From Syntrophaceae bacterium UBA6109 (GTDB lineage: Bacteria > Desulfobacterota > Syntrophia > Syntrophales > UBA6109), in the NCBI GenBank assembly GCA_002428445.1, contig DIWJ01000012.1, positions 62,001-126,000 on the forward strand: a stretch of DNA of 64,000 bases. The letters run 5' to 3'. The notes under the pieces are model-generated. The model was not told the DNA's origin. It saw nothing but the letters and a program-made list of their open reading frames with translations, and did not search any database. Of the stretch, positions 7,764-15,904 are shown one piece after another. Each line of letters begins with the position of its first letter. The first letter of the stretch is position 1. The translations under genes and the position numbers were made by a program.

Positions 7764-9494
7764 ATGAGAATCCTCTACATCGCGGACATCCACGGCGCGT
7801 TCGACCGGGTCAAGGTTCTGCTGGCCGAGACCACGGCCGATGTCTACATCGTCTCCGGCGACCTCATTGACATCCCCTTCTACAACATGAACACGGCCAT
7901 CAATTACCACGAGCTTCAATCGTATTTTCATGCCCTCCGGCTCAAGATGAACAAAGAGTCCATGCCCATCGAAGACTTTGTGGAAGAACTGCTGAACCGG
8001 CCCGGCGCCTCCGACGAGATCGAGGAACAGGGCTCCCGCTACCAGCAGTACACCATCCGGGCGCGGCGCGTGCTGCAGCAGAAATACAAGGTCCTCGAGA
8101 ACATCCTGTCGCTCAAGCAGACGGCCCAGATCTTCTGCCTGCCGGGAAACTACGACATGGATCTGAAATACACGGCCCTGCACGAGCGGGACCTGCATCT
8201 GCACTGGCACGAGGTCCAGAACCTGAGGATCGCCGGCTACGGCGGCGCCGATCTCTGGACACCGGGCGTCCCCGAGCGGTATGTCGTGAAGTACCGGGCA
8301 GGCGTCGGCACCGACTTCAAGCAGAACGAAATGTACCGCTTCTTCAAGGCCGTCAAGCCCGACGTGATTGTCACGCATCAGCCGGCGCACGGTATTCATG
8401 ACCGCGTCAACCAGTTCGGACCTTCCGGGTCGCCCGCCCTGCGCGGTTTCTGCGACGGCAATGCCGCCTTGCTCTGCCTTACCGGCCACATCCACGCGGA
8501 CTGGGGCTTCCAGACCAGCGAAGGCACTGTCTACCTGAACCCCTCGAACTTCGGCGAAGTGACCCTGCTCACGGGCGGGGTTTCCGAGGGCGGATTCTTC
8601 TTCTCCGTCGACGTCGAGGACGGCAGAGTCCGCAAGGTGATTTTCAGGAAGCTTGTCGATGACCGGATCTACGACATCTCCGACTACGACGAGGCGAATG
8701 GCCGCTGGAAGGAGACGGTCGTGGACGCCGACCGTTATCGGGCGCTGAAGGCGGGGGAAAATTACGACAGCAAGATCCAGAAGGTCTCGCACATCCCCGA
8801 GATCCGCCTCTACAACGAGATCAAGCAGTTCTATCGGATGTTCCAGACGGAGGAAACGGAAGAACGGCTCGGCATCCTCGAGCAGGTCGCGAAAAGGATC
8901 GAGAAAAAGATCCGCGACGACATCGGCATGGACGTCATGGGGTCGGTCAACATGGGCCAGAGCCAGACGGGCTCTGACATCGACTTTGTCCTCTACATCC
9001 GCAGCGGTTCGGGAAACGCCGCCGACCTCCAGATGTGCGAGCAGTACAAGAACGCCAGCCAGATCATCGAGGAGACGCTGAAGCCGAAATTCGCGTTTCA
9101 GATCATGGACTGCATCGATCTGGACGTCGTGGAAAGATCAACCCGGGAGAAGAACTACGAGTGCGAGATGACGCAGCGATTCGTCGCCTACCGCTCCATC
9201 TGCCGACCCATCAATTACCGCGTCATTGCGCCGGTGGAGGACCTCCTGAATATGGACATGGAATTCCGCTCCGAACTGGAGGGAAGCATCCGTTCTTACT
9301 TCCAGATCTTCACCAATACCTCGCAGCACACGCGATCCTTCGACAAATACGAAAGCCGGATCAAGTCGGTCGGCATCAAGCTCCCCGAATCGATCCGGCT
9401 GAAGGTGCGTCAGTATCTCCGGCGCGACGGCCAGCGTCCCGAACAGCCTTCGGCCGAAGATGCAGACGGCGGCGAGGCTCCGTCCCGTTCGTAA
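7764..9494 (+). CDS. metallophosphoesterase fused to a nucleotidyltransferase domain
   Basis: A 576-residue two-domain protein. The N-terminal ~300 residues are a calcineurin-like phosphoesterase: IADIHGAFD, VSGDLID, LPGNYD, VTHQPAHGIHD and TGHIHADWG supply the metal-binding blocks (GNYD replaces the common GNHD). Around residues 393-407, GSVNMGQSQTGSDID matches the Pol-beta-type nucleotidyltransferase signature, with Asp405 and Asp407 as likely metal ligands. The C-terminus (about 480-576) is helical and ends in an acidic tail. No signal peptide is present. The fusion suggests one domain adds and the other removes a phosphate or nucleotidyl group, but the substrate is unknown. Confidence 0.78.
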   Translation: MRILYIADIHGAFDRVKVLLAETTADVYIVSGDLIDIPFYNMNTAINYHELQSYFHALRLKMNKESMPIEDFVEELLNRPGASDEIEEQGSRYQQYTIRARRVLQQKYKVLENILSLKQTAQIFCLPGNYDMDLKYTALHERDLHLHWHEVQNLRIAGYGGADLWTPGVPERYVVKYRAGVGTDFKQNEMYRFFKAVKPDVIVTHQPAHGIHDRVNQFGPSGSPALRGFCDGNAALLCLTGHIHADWGFQTSEGTVYLNPSNFGEVTLLTGGVSEGGFFFSVDVEDGRVRKVIFRKLVDDRIYDISDYDEANGRWKETVVDADRYRALKAGENYDSKIQKVSHIPEIRLYNEIKQFYRMFQTEETEERLGILEQVAKRIEKKIRDDIGMDVMGSVNMGQSQTGSDIDFVLYIRSGSGNAADLQMCEQYKNASQIIEETLKPKFAFQIMDCIDLDVVERSTREKNYECEMTQRFVAYRSICRPINYRVIAPVEDLLNMDMEFRSELEGSIRSYFQIFTNTSQHTRSFDKYESRIKSVGIKLPESIRLKVRQYLRRDGQRPEQPSAEDADGGEAPSRS

Positions 9495-9518
9495 CGGCGG
9501 CGGGTGCTAAACCGCTTC

Positions 9519-10706
9519 TCAGGCGCAGGCTTCCGCCTCTTTCCGGACCTCCTCTGCGAGGTCCGTCTTTTCCCAGAGATAGTCATCCAGGAAGAACGTC
9601 TTCGGCAGTCTTCGATAGACATCGCCGCTCAGGAGATTGAAGCGGCGGATCATCCCGCCGGGGGTGAGATCGAAGACCTTGTCGATGATCCGGGCCAGCA
9701 CGCGGTTCGAAACGGCGCCCGTTCCGAAGGTGTCCACGTAGACGGAAAAGGGCTTCGCCACGCCGATCGCGTAGGAGAGCTGCACGGAGCACTTTTTCGC
9801 CAGCCCCGAAGCAACGATGTTCTTCGCCACGTAACGGGCGCCAAAGGCCGCCGAACAGTCCACCTTCTCCGGCGACTTGTTCACGACGGCGCCCCCGCCG
9901 ACCTGCGCTCCCGGGTATCCTCCGTAGAATTGCACGACAAGCTTGCGTCCCGTCACGCCCGAATCGGCGGCGCTGCAGGAGTTGACAGCCTGCCATTCGC
10001 CGGTGGGATTGAAGAGGAATTCCGTATGGGAATCCGTCCACTTTCCGAGGCAATCGAAGGCGATCTTCTGCGCCTTTTCACGCACGCTGTCCTTGTTGGC
10101 CTTGTTCACATGACGGTAGTCGATGGCATTGGACATGAGGCATTTCGCCACGCGGACGGGACGGCCCGTATCTTCGTCGTATTCTATGGAGACCTGTCCC
10201 TTCCCGTCGGGCGCAAAGGCCGGATCGCCGCAGGTCTCGAAGACCCGCATCATCCGGTTGACCAGCACATACGTCAGCGGCAGGAGCTCCGGCGTCTCGT
10301 CACAGGCGAATCCGTACATGATGCCCTGATCGCCGGCCCCGACCTCCTGATTCGCATTCAGGACGGCGCTCGTCCCCTGGTTGATGTCCGGCGATTGCGG
10401 GATAATTTCGTTGAGGATTTTCATGGTCTTGCCGTCGAGCCCGACGGCCACGTCCTTGTACCCGAGATCGAGGACCGACTTCCGCACGGACCGCTCGACG
10501 TCCACTTTGGCGCGGGTGGTGACTTCTCCGCCGACCAGGCACAGGCCCCTGCCCAGGAAGACCTCCAGGCCGCAATGGGGCATGTTCTGGAGCCCTACCC
10601 CCAATTTCTTTTCTTCATCGAGGATTTCGGCGATGATATTGGCCGCGATGACGTCTGCCACGATGTCCGGGTGTCCTACCTTGATGCTTTCCGATGTGAT
10701 ACGCAT
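9519..10706 (-). CDS. metK: methionine adenosyltransferase (divergent MetK)
   Basis: A 395-residue enzyme making S-adenosylmethionine from methionine and ATP. TSESIKVGHPD, GGEVTT, SPDINQG, GAGDQGIMYGFA, DGKGQVSIEY, SGVTGRK and KVDCSAAFGARYVAKNIVASG are MetK blocks. Residues equivalent to the E. coli ATP, phosphate and magnesium ligands (HPD, DGK, GRK, the two lysines and aspartate of KSPEKVD) are kept, but the usual GGGAFSGKDP loop reads GGGAVVNKSP and HPDKI reads HPDIV, so it is a divergent branch. ATG 10706 is chosen because AAGGAG lies just upstream; an in-frame ATG at 10727 lies before that site. It is controlled by the SAM-II element at 10799-10855. Confidence 0.92.
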   Translation of the reverse strand: MRITSESIKVGHPDIVADVIAANIIAEILDEEKKLGVGLQNMPHCGLEVFLGRGLCLVGGEVTTRAKVDVERSVRKSVLDLGYKDVAVGLDGKTMKILNEIIPQSPDINQGTSAVLNANQEVGAGDQGIMYGFACDETPELLPLTYVLVNRMMRVFETCGDPAFAPDGKGQVSIEYDEDTGRPVRVAKCLMSNAIDYRHVNKANKDSVREKAQKIAFDCLGKWTDSHTEFLFNPTGEWQAVNSCSAADSGVTGRKLVVQFYGGYPGAQVGGGAVVNKSPEKVDCSAAFGARYVAKNIVASGLAKKCSVQLSYAIGVAKPFSVYVDTFGTGAVSNRVLARIIDKVFDLTPGGMIRRFNLLSGDVYRRLPKTFFLDDYLWEKTDLAEEVRKEAEACA

Positions 10707-10741
10707 GTTGCATTCTCCTTGAGTCATTTGTCTCTCCCGCC

Positions 10742-10759
10742 CCTCCGGAAACCCGGAGC
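10742..10759 (-). other. second hairpin in the metK leader
   Basis: CTCCGG/CCGGAG with a 4-base loop lies between the terminator and the metK ribosome-binding site. It may be a stability or pausing element; function not evident. Confidence 0.4.
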
Positions 10760-10785
10760 AAAAAAAACCCGCGCTGCGGCGCGGG
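10760..10785 (-). terminator. intrinsic terminator between SAM-II aptamer and metK
   Basis: A perfect 7-bp GC stem (CCCGCGC/GCGCGGG on the minus strand, CGCA loop) is followed by eight T residues. It lies 13 bases downstream of the aptamer and 54 bases upstream of the metK ATG, the layout of a transcriptional attenuator. Confidence 0.88.
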
Positions 10786-10798
10786 CTGGCTTTCTGTA

Positions 10799-10855
10799 CC
10801 CTGGCGCTTTAGCACATTTATATCGCGGAGCAATTTACCCTTAAATCACCGCGTG
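10799..10855 (-). promoter_or_regulatory. SAM-II riboswitch aptamer upstream of metK
   Basis: Read on the minus strand, the element has the SAM-II pattern: P1 strand CGCGG, then TGATTTAA, a short loop with TTGC, the closing P1 strand CCGCG, then ATATAAATGT and GCTAAAG. SAM-II aptamers bind S-adenosylmethionine through a pseudoknot with this conserved UGAUUU/AUAAAU triplex. The intrinsic terminator just downstream suggests that bound SAM leads to termination. A weak promoter (TTGACT-N16-TAAGAG, 10860-10887) would start transcription almost exactly at the aptamer. Confidence 0.87.
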
Positions 10856-11059
10856 CCTGCTCTTAACACAGTCAGAAAAAAAGTCAATAACGAATTATTT
10901 TTCCGCCCCGGCACCGGCGATCCCCTCGATATCATAAAACTGTTTGACTTTTGCAGAGACCGGCTGTAACCGAGGAGATATTTTTCGCACCCCTTTTGCG
11001 GGAGGTCTGGAATTGGAATCAACCTTCAAGATAGATTGACTGGAACGGGGAGGGATATT

Positions 11060-12013
11060 ATGCACGTGATCATCGTCGGAATCGGGGGCGTCGGCGGATA
11101 CTTCGGCGGCAAGCTCGCCCTGAAATACGCCGCGGCACCGGGACACGCCGTTTCCTTTGTCGCCCGCGGCGCCCATCTGGAAAGAATCCGGGCAGAAGGC
11201 CTTTCGGTGAGGACGGTGGAGGGAGATTTCATCGCCGTTCCCACGGCCGCCGCCGACCGTCCGGAGACGCTGGGACAAGCCGACCTCATCCTTCTTGCAG
11301 TCAAGGGATACGACCTGGACGATGCCGTCTCTTCTCTTGCCGGCAACATCGGCGACGAAACGATCCTGATTCCGCTCCTGAACGGAGTGGACAACGGCGA
11401 CAAGATCCGTTCACGGGTCAGCCGGGGAACCGTCCTGGACGGCTGCGTCTACATCAGCAGCTACATCGAGAAGCCCGGTGTCATCCACCAGGTTGGCGGC
11501 TCCTGCCGCATCCTCTTTGGGCCGGTTTCCGGCCCGATCGATCCCTACCGGCCTTTGGAACGATTCTTTCAGGAAGCCGGCATCGCGGTGCGCCTCTCGG
11601 ACAACATCATGAAGGAGATCTGGTCGAAGTATCTCTTTGTCGCCCCTTTTGCATGCGTCACATCACGCGTCGGACAGCCTTTCGGCGCGATCGTCGAAAA
11701 AGAGGAGTGGTGCAGGACCGTGGAATCCATGATGGAGGAACTCCGCTCCCTCGCGGCGGCTCTCGGCGTCGTCCTGCCCCCGGATGCCGTCCGCAAATCC
11801 ATTGAGATGGCCAAAAAATTGCCTTATTCGTCGCGGTCGTCCATGCAGCTGGATTTCGAACGCGGTCGGCGGACGGAACTGGAAACCTTCGCGGGTTATG
11901 TGGTCAGGACGGCAAGGGACAAAGGGATCCCCGTGCCGCTGCACGAGGAGATCTACGCCGAGCTGGCCAAACGGACGTCTCCGGCATCCGATAAGAAAGG
12001 CCGCGTTTGCTGA
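11060..12013 (+). CDS. panE: 2-dehydropantoate 2-reductase (ketopantoate reductase family)
   Basis: A 317-residue NADPH-dependent reductase that converts ketopantoate to pantoate in pantothenate and CoA synthesis. HVIIVGIGGVGGYFGGKLA is the N-terminal dinucleotide-binding GxGxxG fold. LLAVKGYDLDDAV and LIPLLNGVDN are family blocks, and EIWSKYLFVAPFACVTS holds the catalytic-lysine region near residue 190. The C-terminal helical domain includes YSSRSSMQLDFERGRRTELE, typical of ApbA/PanE. ATG 11060 has GGGAGG 6 bases upstream. It diverges from metK. Paralogues in this family reduce other 2-keto acids, so the symbol is probable rather than certain. Confidence 0.8.
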   Translation: MHVIIVGIGGVGGYFGGKLALKYAAAPGHAVSFVARGAHLERIRAEGLSVRTVEGDFIAVPTAAADRPETLGQADLILLAVKGYDLDDAVSSLAGNIGDETILIPLLNGVDNGDKIRSRVSRGTVLDGCVYISSYIEKPGVIHQVGGSCRILFGPVSGPIDPYRPLERFFQEAGIAVRLSDNIMKEIWSKYLFVAPFACVTSRVGQPFGAIVEKEEWCRTVESMMEELRSLAAALGVVLPPDAVRKSIEMAKKLPYSSRSSMQLDFERGRRTELETFAGYVVRTARDKGIPVPLHEEIYAELAKRTSPASDKKGRVC

Positions 12014-12114
12014 GGAAGCCCCGCTGAAAAAGCCGAAAGTCTTTGTATCGAGAATCCTGCCGAAGTCTCCGGTGAATCCGGAAGTCTTGCCCCGGCGGCG
12101 CTGATCAGGGCTGG

Positions 12115-12792
12115 TCAGGAAATCTCGCGGCAGACCTTTTCGATCGCCTCCAGGATGTTCTTGGACTGCATGATCGGCCTGCCGAGGATGATGAAATCCG
12201 CTTCCAACCGCGACGCCTCCTTGACGGAGGCGATCCGCACCTGGTCATGCCGATCGGCGTACCATGCGGGCCGGATACCTGTGCAGATCTTCTTCAGCGG
12301 AATCTCCCGGATGTAGTTCAGGTCCTTCACGGAACACATGATGTACTCGTAACTGTTCATCAGCGCCATGTCCGCGAAGGCCTTGACGATCTCCTGCGTG
12401 CTCTTGTCGTAGATCCACTTGATCTCGAGATCGGTGAACGAGGTCAGGGCGGTCACGCCGGCGATGTATTTCAGAAGCTCCGCATTCTTCGGACGGAAAT
12501 TGGAGGAACAGTGGATCGTCACGATGTTCGCCCCGGCATTGGTCAGCTTCGACAGGCTGTTCTCCATGGTCGAAGGAATGTCATGGAGTTTTACGTCGGC
12601 CATGACGCCGAGCTTGAATTCATTCTTGAGAGCGGTGATGATTTTCGCGGCGTCGCCTCCGTAGAGCATGTCGCTGACCTTTACCCCCCAGATCATTCCC
12701 TGCTCCCACGCCTTGGACAGGGTCGAAAATACCTTTGCCTCCGACGCCGCCTGGTACGTTATACCGTCGACGGCCACGATCAATTTGGGCAT
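12115..12792 (-). CDS. pyrF: orotidine 5'-phosphate decarboxylase
   Basis: A 225-residue TIM-barrel enzyme for the last step of UMP synthesis, decarboxylation of OMP. LIVAVDG, WGVKVSD (Lys38) and the catalytic D66-x-K68-x-x-D71 of MADVKLHDIPST are present, and the phosphate-binding C-terminal block is GIRPAWYADRHDQVR. The start at 12792 is preceded by GGAGG at 7 bases; an upstream TTG is less likely. It is convergent with panE and is followed by no other gene on its strand. Confidence 0.87.
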   Translation of the reverse strand: MPKLIVAVDGITYQAASEAKVFSTLSKAWEQGMIWGVKVSDMLYGGDAAKIITALKNEFKLGVMADVKLHDIPSTMENSLSKLTNAGANIVTIHCSSNFRPKNAELLKYIAGVTALTSFTDLEIKWIYDKSTQEIVKAFADMALMNSYEYIMCSVKDLNYIREIPLKKICTGIRPAWYADRHDQVRIASVKEASRLEADFIILGRPIMQSKNILEAIEKVCREIS

Positions 12793-12946
12793 TGCGGACA
12801 CCTCCAACTACAGATCGAAGAGGGCTCACGAGCCCCGCAGACAGCCTTACGCCGGAAACTGGAACCCGTCATCGGCAATCCCCTGCGGGGGCGCAGGCCG
12901 CCAGATCCCTTTGCATCGGGCCTCATACGATCACCGTTATCACCCC

Positions 12947-13399
12947 CTATGGCCCCTTTCTGAGTTTTGAGAGATCCCACCTCAGAAAATCCCCCGGCCA
13001 TTCCCGGCTTGCCTCTTCCGGAGAGTCGTACAGACCGATCACGTAGTACCCGTGGTACAGGAAGCGGGTGTCCCGTATTTCCAGCACGGTAGCCTCGATG
13101 CTGTGAGTCTTCCCGTCCAACTCCGCGATGAGGAAGGCATGGTCTCTTCGCAGCTTGTCCTTCTCGTCGAAGGATACGGCATAGAGGATTTTCGCGTGGA
13201 TCCCCTTCTCCTTGAGAAGGTGCCACAGGGTTGTTGATTGAATGGAGCAATCAAACTCCCTGAACTTGTACGACGCCACCCACGTCGTGCCCGTCTTCAA
13301 TCCGTGCAGCAGTTCATCGGCCGCTGCATACTGGGACTCCCCGGCCTGTGCAGCGCCGGACATCATGACAAGAATGATCACCCATAAAATTCGGCACAC
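12947..13399 (-). CDS. exported transglutaminase-like cysteine protease candidate
   Basis: A protein of about 150 residues with an N-terminal signal sequence (RILWVIILVMMSGAAQA, cleavage before GES). The pattern FDCSIQSTTLWHLLKEKGI, then RRDHAFLIAELDGKTHSIEAT resembles the Cys-His-Asp/Glu arrangement of small bacterial transglutaminase-like proteases, but the match is by eye only. The start is taken as GTG 13399, with AGAGGG upstream; a longer form from 13504 would overlap the divergent gene's leader. It lies 154 bases upstream of pyrF on the same strand. Function unproven. Confidence 0.5.
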   Translation of the reverse strand: MCRILWVIILVMMSGAAQAGESQYAAADELLHGLKTGTTWVASYKFREFDCSIQSTTLWHLLKEKGIHAKILYAVSFDEKDKLRRDHAFLIAELDGKTHSIEATVLEIRDTRFLYHGYYVIGLYDSPEEASREWPGDFLRWDLSKLRKGP

Positions 13400-13539
13400 G
13401 TCCGGAACCCTCTGTAATGAAGATCGGAAAATCCCCCCGAAACTTGAGGGCGCGGCGTCGATCCGATTGCCGCTGCAGCGCGGATGTGATAGGGATATCG
13501 GCATCTTCTGCAGGATATTCCGGAAGGAGGGCGCAAACC

Positions 13540-13839
13540 ATGTTCAAGCAGGCCGCGCGGGAGTGGCTGGATGAAATGGAACGGGAGGGCAGGCTGTCGA
13601 ACCTCGACGAAGGCGCCAGGGGCCGCCTCGTCGATCAATACGCGGGAAAGCTGGAGGAAATCTACCAGGAGGAGGTCTTGAGGCAGATGGAGTTCCGCGG
13701 CAAGAAACGGGACTACGAACACCTGCTCGCTTACGACAGCCAGTACACCTCGAAATACCTGAATCAGGTCATCCCCGGTTACCCCCAGTTCCGGACGGAG
13801 GTCTTCGCACGGGCAAAGAAGCTGATTCTGGGAGGCTGA
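13540..13839 (+). CDS. small helical protein of unknown function
   Basis: A 99-residue, charged, probably alpha-helical protein. Residues 1-60 are rich in Glu and Arg with heptad-like spacing (REWLDEMEREGRLSNLDE, KLEEIYQEEVLRQMEF). The C-terminus has YDSQYTSKYLNQVIPGYPQF. There is no signal peptide or metal motif. The start is supported by GGAAGGAGG 8 bases upstream. Its stop lies 5 bases before the next gene, so it is cotranscribed with the MBL-fold hydrolase. Confidence 0.65.
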   Translation: MFKQAAREWLDEMEREGRLSNLDEGARGRLVDQYAGKLEEIYQEEVLRQMEFRGKKRDYEHLLAYDSQYTSKYLNQVIPGYPQFRTEVFARAKKLILGG

Positions 13840-13844
13840 TCGAG

Positions 13845-14585
13845 ATGGACATCGTCTTTCTGGGGACAAACGGGTGGTACGACTCGGCCACCGGCAACAC
13901 CATTTCCGTCCTGATCCGCACGGAGAATTTCGACGTCATCCTGGACGCCGGCTATGGGATCGCCAAGATGGACCGGTACGCGGCGCCGGGCCGGGATACC
14001 TTTCTTTTTCTAAGCCATTTTCACCTGGACCATATCGCCGGGCTGCACACGCTGTGCAAGTTCCGCTTCGGAAAACTCACGGTCTGCGGGCCGGCTGGAA
14101 CCAGAAACGTCCTCAACACGATCATGAATTCACCCTTCACCGTCCCACTGGCCGGTCTGCCCTATCCCACCTCGGTATGCGAATTGCCCGACGAGGGTGG
14201 TTCGCTTCCCTTTCCGGTGGAAGCGAGGCCCCTGCTCCATGCGTCCCTCACGCTCGGCTACCGCTTCGGTTTCGCCGGGCGTTCCATCGCCTACTGCCCG
14301 GATACAGGCTACTGCGAAAACGCCGTTCGTCTCGCCGCCGGGGTGGACCTGCTGATCGCGGAGTGCGCCTACCGGGAAGGGGGAAGCAACGAGGCCTGGC
14401 CGCACCTCAACCCGGAAACGGCCGCGCGGATCGCCGTTGAAGCAGGCGCACGGCGGCTTGCCCTGGTCCACTTCGACGCCGTCGAGTATTCCTCCCAGGA
14501 CGCGCGCCGGGAAGCGGAGGTTGTCGCCCGGAGGATCTTTCCGCAGGCCTTCGCAGCGATCGACGACACGGTCCTGGCGCTGTAA
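13845..14585 (+). CDS. MBL-fold metallohydrolase (RNase Z-like)
   Basis: A 246-residue metallo-beta-lactamase-fold enzyme. SHFHLDH (His58, His60, Asp62, His63) is the zinc motif, ILDAGYG the preceding strand, and YCPDTGYCENA plus VHFDAVEYS supply later ligands. Length and motif order resemble RNase Z/phosphodiesterase-type members, but several substrates are possible. It directly follows the small helical protein, 5 bases after its stop. Confidence 0.82.
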   Translation: MDIVFLGTNGWYDSATGNTISVLIRTENFDVILDAGYGIAKMDRYAAPGRDTFLFLSHFHLDHIAGLHTLCKFRFGKLTVCGPAGTRNVLNTIMNSPFTVPLAGLPYPTSVCELPDEGGSLPFPVEARPLLHASLTLGYRFGFAGRSIAYCPDTGYCENAVRLAAGVDLLIAECAYREGGSNEAWPHLNPETAARIAVEAGARRLALVHFDAVEYSSQDARREAEVVARRIFPQAFAAIDDTVLAL

Positions 14586-14596
14586 CGGGATCCCCT

Positions 14597-15796
14597 TCAA
14601 AGGGCTTCCAGAAGAGCAACAACCTCAACGTGCGATGTCTGCGGAAACATGTCCAGGGGTTGAAGACTGCGCAGGGCAAACCCCATAACCGACAGGCGCC
14701 GGACATCCCGGGCCAGCGTGGCGGGGTCGCAGGATACGTAGACGATTTTTTTCGGCCGCAGACCGATCAGGCCCTCTGCGGCGCCGGGGGCCAGCCCGAT
14801 CCGGGGCGGGTCGAGAACGACGACATCGACGCCCGATGGTCCGAGAGGTCTTGCTCCCGACAGCACGGCGGCGGCATCGCCGCAGGGAAAGTCGGCATTG
14901 CGAATGCCGAGCCGCTCCGCGTTGAGCCGGGCACAGCGGACAGCGGCCGGATCCCGTTCCACGCCGACGACCCGTCCGGCCCGGGAAGCAAGGAAGAGTG
15001 CGAAGAGGCCCGAACCGCTGTAGCCGTCGAGCACGACCTCCGTCCCGCGGAGTCCGCAGGCTTCCACGACGGCATCGACCAGCGCTCCGGTGAGTGAACC
15101 GTTGGCCTGGAAAAATCCGTCCGCCGGTGCAAGAAAGGAATGCCCCTTGACGCGGCGCAGGACGCATCCCGGCGGGGCAGCCTCCTCCCCGGCGCCGGAC
15201 GCCGGCGCCTCCTCGTCCGACCAGAGCAGGACTTTCCGATTTACAGGCAAAGCGGCGCGTCCCCGCAGTTCATCCCGGCAGGCAAGAAACTTCTCTTCGA
15301 TCGAGCGGTGAACGACTTCGCAACGGCCGATCTCCACAATCCCGTGTTCGCGCCACATCATGAAGCCCGCCTGAAGGCGTCCGTCCCGTCCGGTCCGGAA
15401 GTGGAATTCCGCCCGATTCCGGTAGCGGAACGGCAGCGGCGATGCAAGGATGGGCTTCACCGGCGCCTCTGGAATCCCGCCGATCCTTCGAAATATTTCC
15501 ACCACCTGCGACTCCTTGAGGGCGGTCTGCCGCTCGTAGGGGAGCTGCTGGTAACAGCAGCCGCCGCACCGCCCGTGCGCGGAGCAGAGCGGTTCGATCC
15601 GGTCGGCCGAGGTCTGCAGGATGCGCAGCGCCCTGCCCCGGGCAAAGGTCTTCCTCACCTCGAGTATCTCCACTTCCGCGCGATCGCCGGAAACCGTGAA
15701 GGGGACAAAAACGACCTGTCCCCCGATCCTGCCTACGCCTTCGCCGCCGAAGGCCGAGGAACCGATCGAAACCTCGACGATATCGCCTCGCGTCAT
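14597..15796 (-). CDS. 23S rRNA (uracil-5-)-methyltransferase, TrmA/RlmD family
   Basis: A 399-residue RNA m5U methyltransferase. Residues 1-55 are a TRAM domain (AFGGEGVGRIGGQVVFVP). A 4Fe-4S site is formed by Cys71, Cys77 and Cys80 (CSAHGRCGGC) plus a later cysteine. The Rossmann domain has VVLDGYSGSGLFALFLA, VVLDPPRIGLAPGA and the catalytic cysteine in VYVSCDPATLARD. RlmD, RlmC and RlmCD members look alike, so the target uridine is not assigned. ATG 15796 fits family N-termini; in-frame starts at 15817 (TTG) and 15847 (ATG) are possible. It diverges from the TraB gene. Confidence 0.88.
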   Translation of the reverse strand: MTRGDIVEVSIGSSAFGGEGVGRIGGQVVFVPFTVSGDRAEVEILEVRKTFARGRALRILQTSADRIEPLCSAHGRCGGCCYQQLPYERQTALKESQVVEIFRRIGGIPEAPVKPILASPLPFRYRNRAEFHFRTGRDGRLQAGFMMWREHGIVEIGRCEVVHRSIEEKFLACRDELRGRAALPVNRKVLLWSDEEAPASGAGEEAAPPGCVLRRVKGHSFLAPADGFFQANGSLTGALVDAVVEACGLRGTEVVLDGYSGSGLFALFLASRAGRVVGVERDPAAVRCARLNAERLGIRNADFPCGDAAAVLSGARPLGPSGVDVVVLDPPRIGLAPGAAEGLIGLRPKKIVYVSCDPATLARDVRRLSVMGFALRSLQPLDMFPQTSHVEVVALLEAL

Positions 15797-15904
15797 GCCG
15801 ACCTGCCGTTGATCCAAATGGTTTTTTTCCTTTCGCTTTACAAGCATCCGGTTTGTTGGTAATGACGACCCCAGCGTCCGGAGATGCTCCCGAGGAGAGG
15901 GAAG

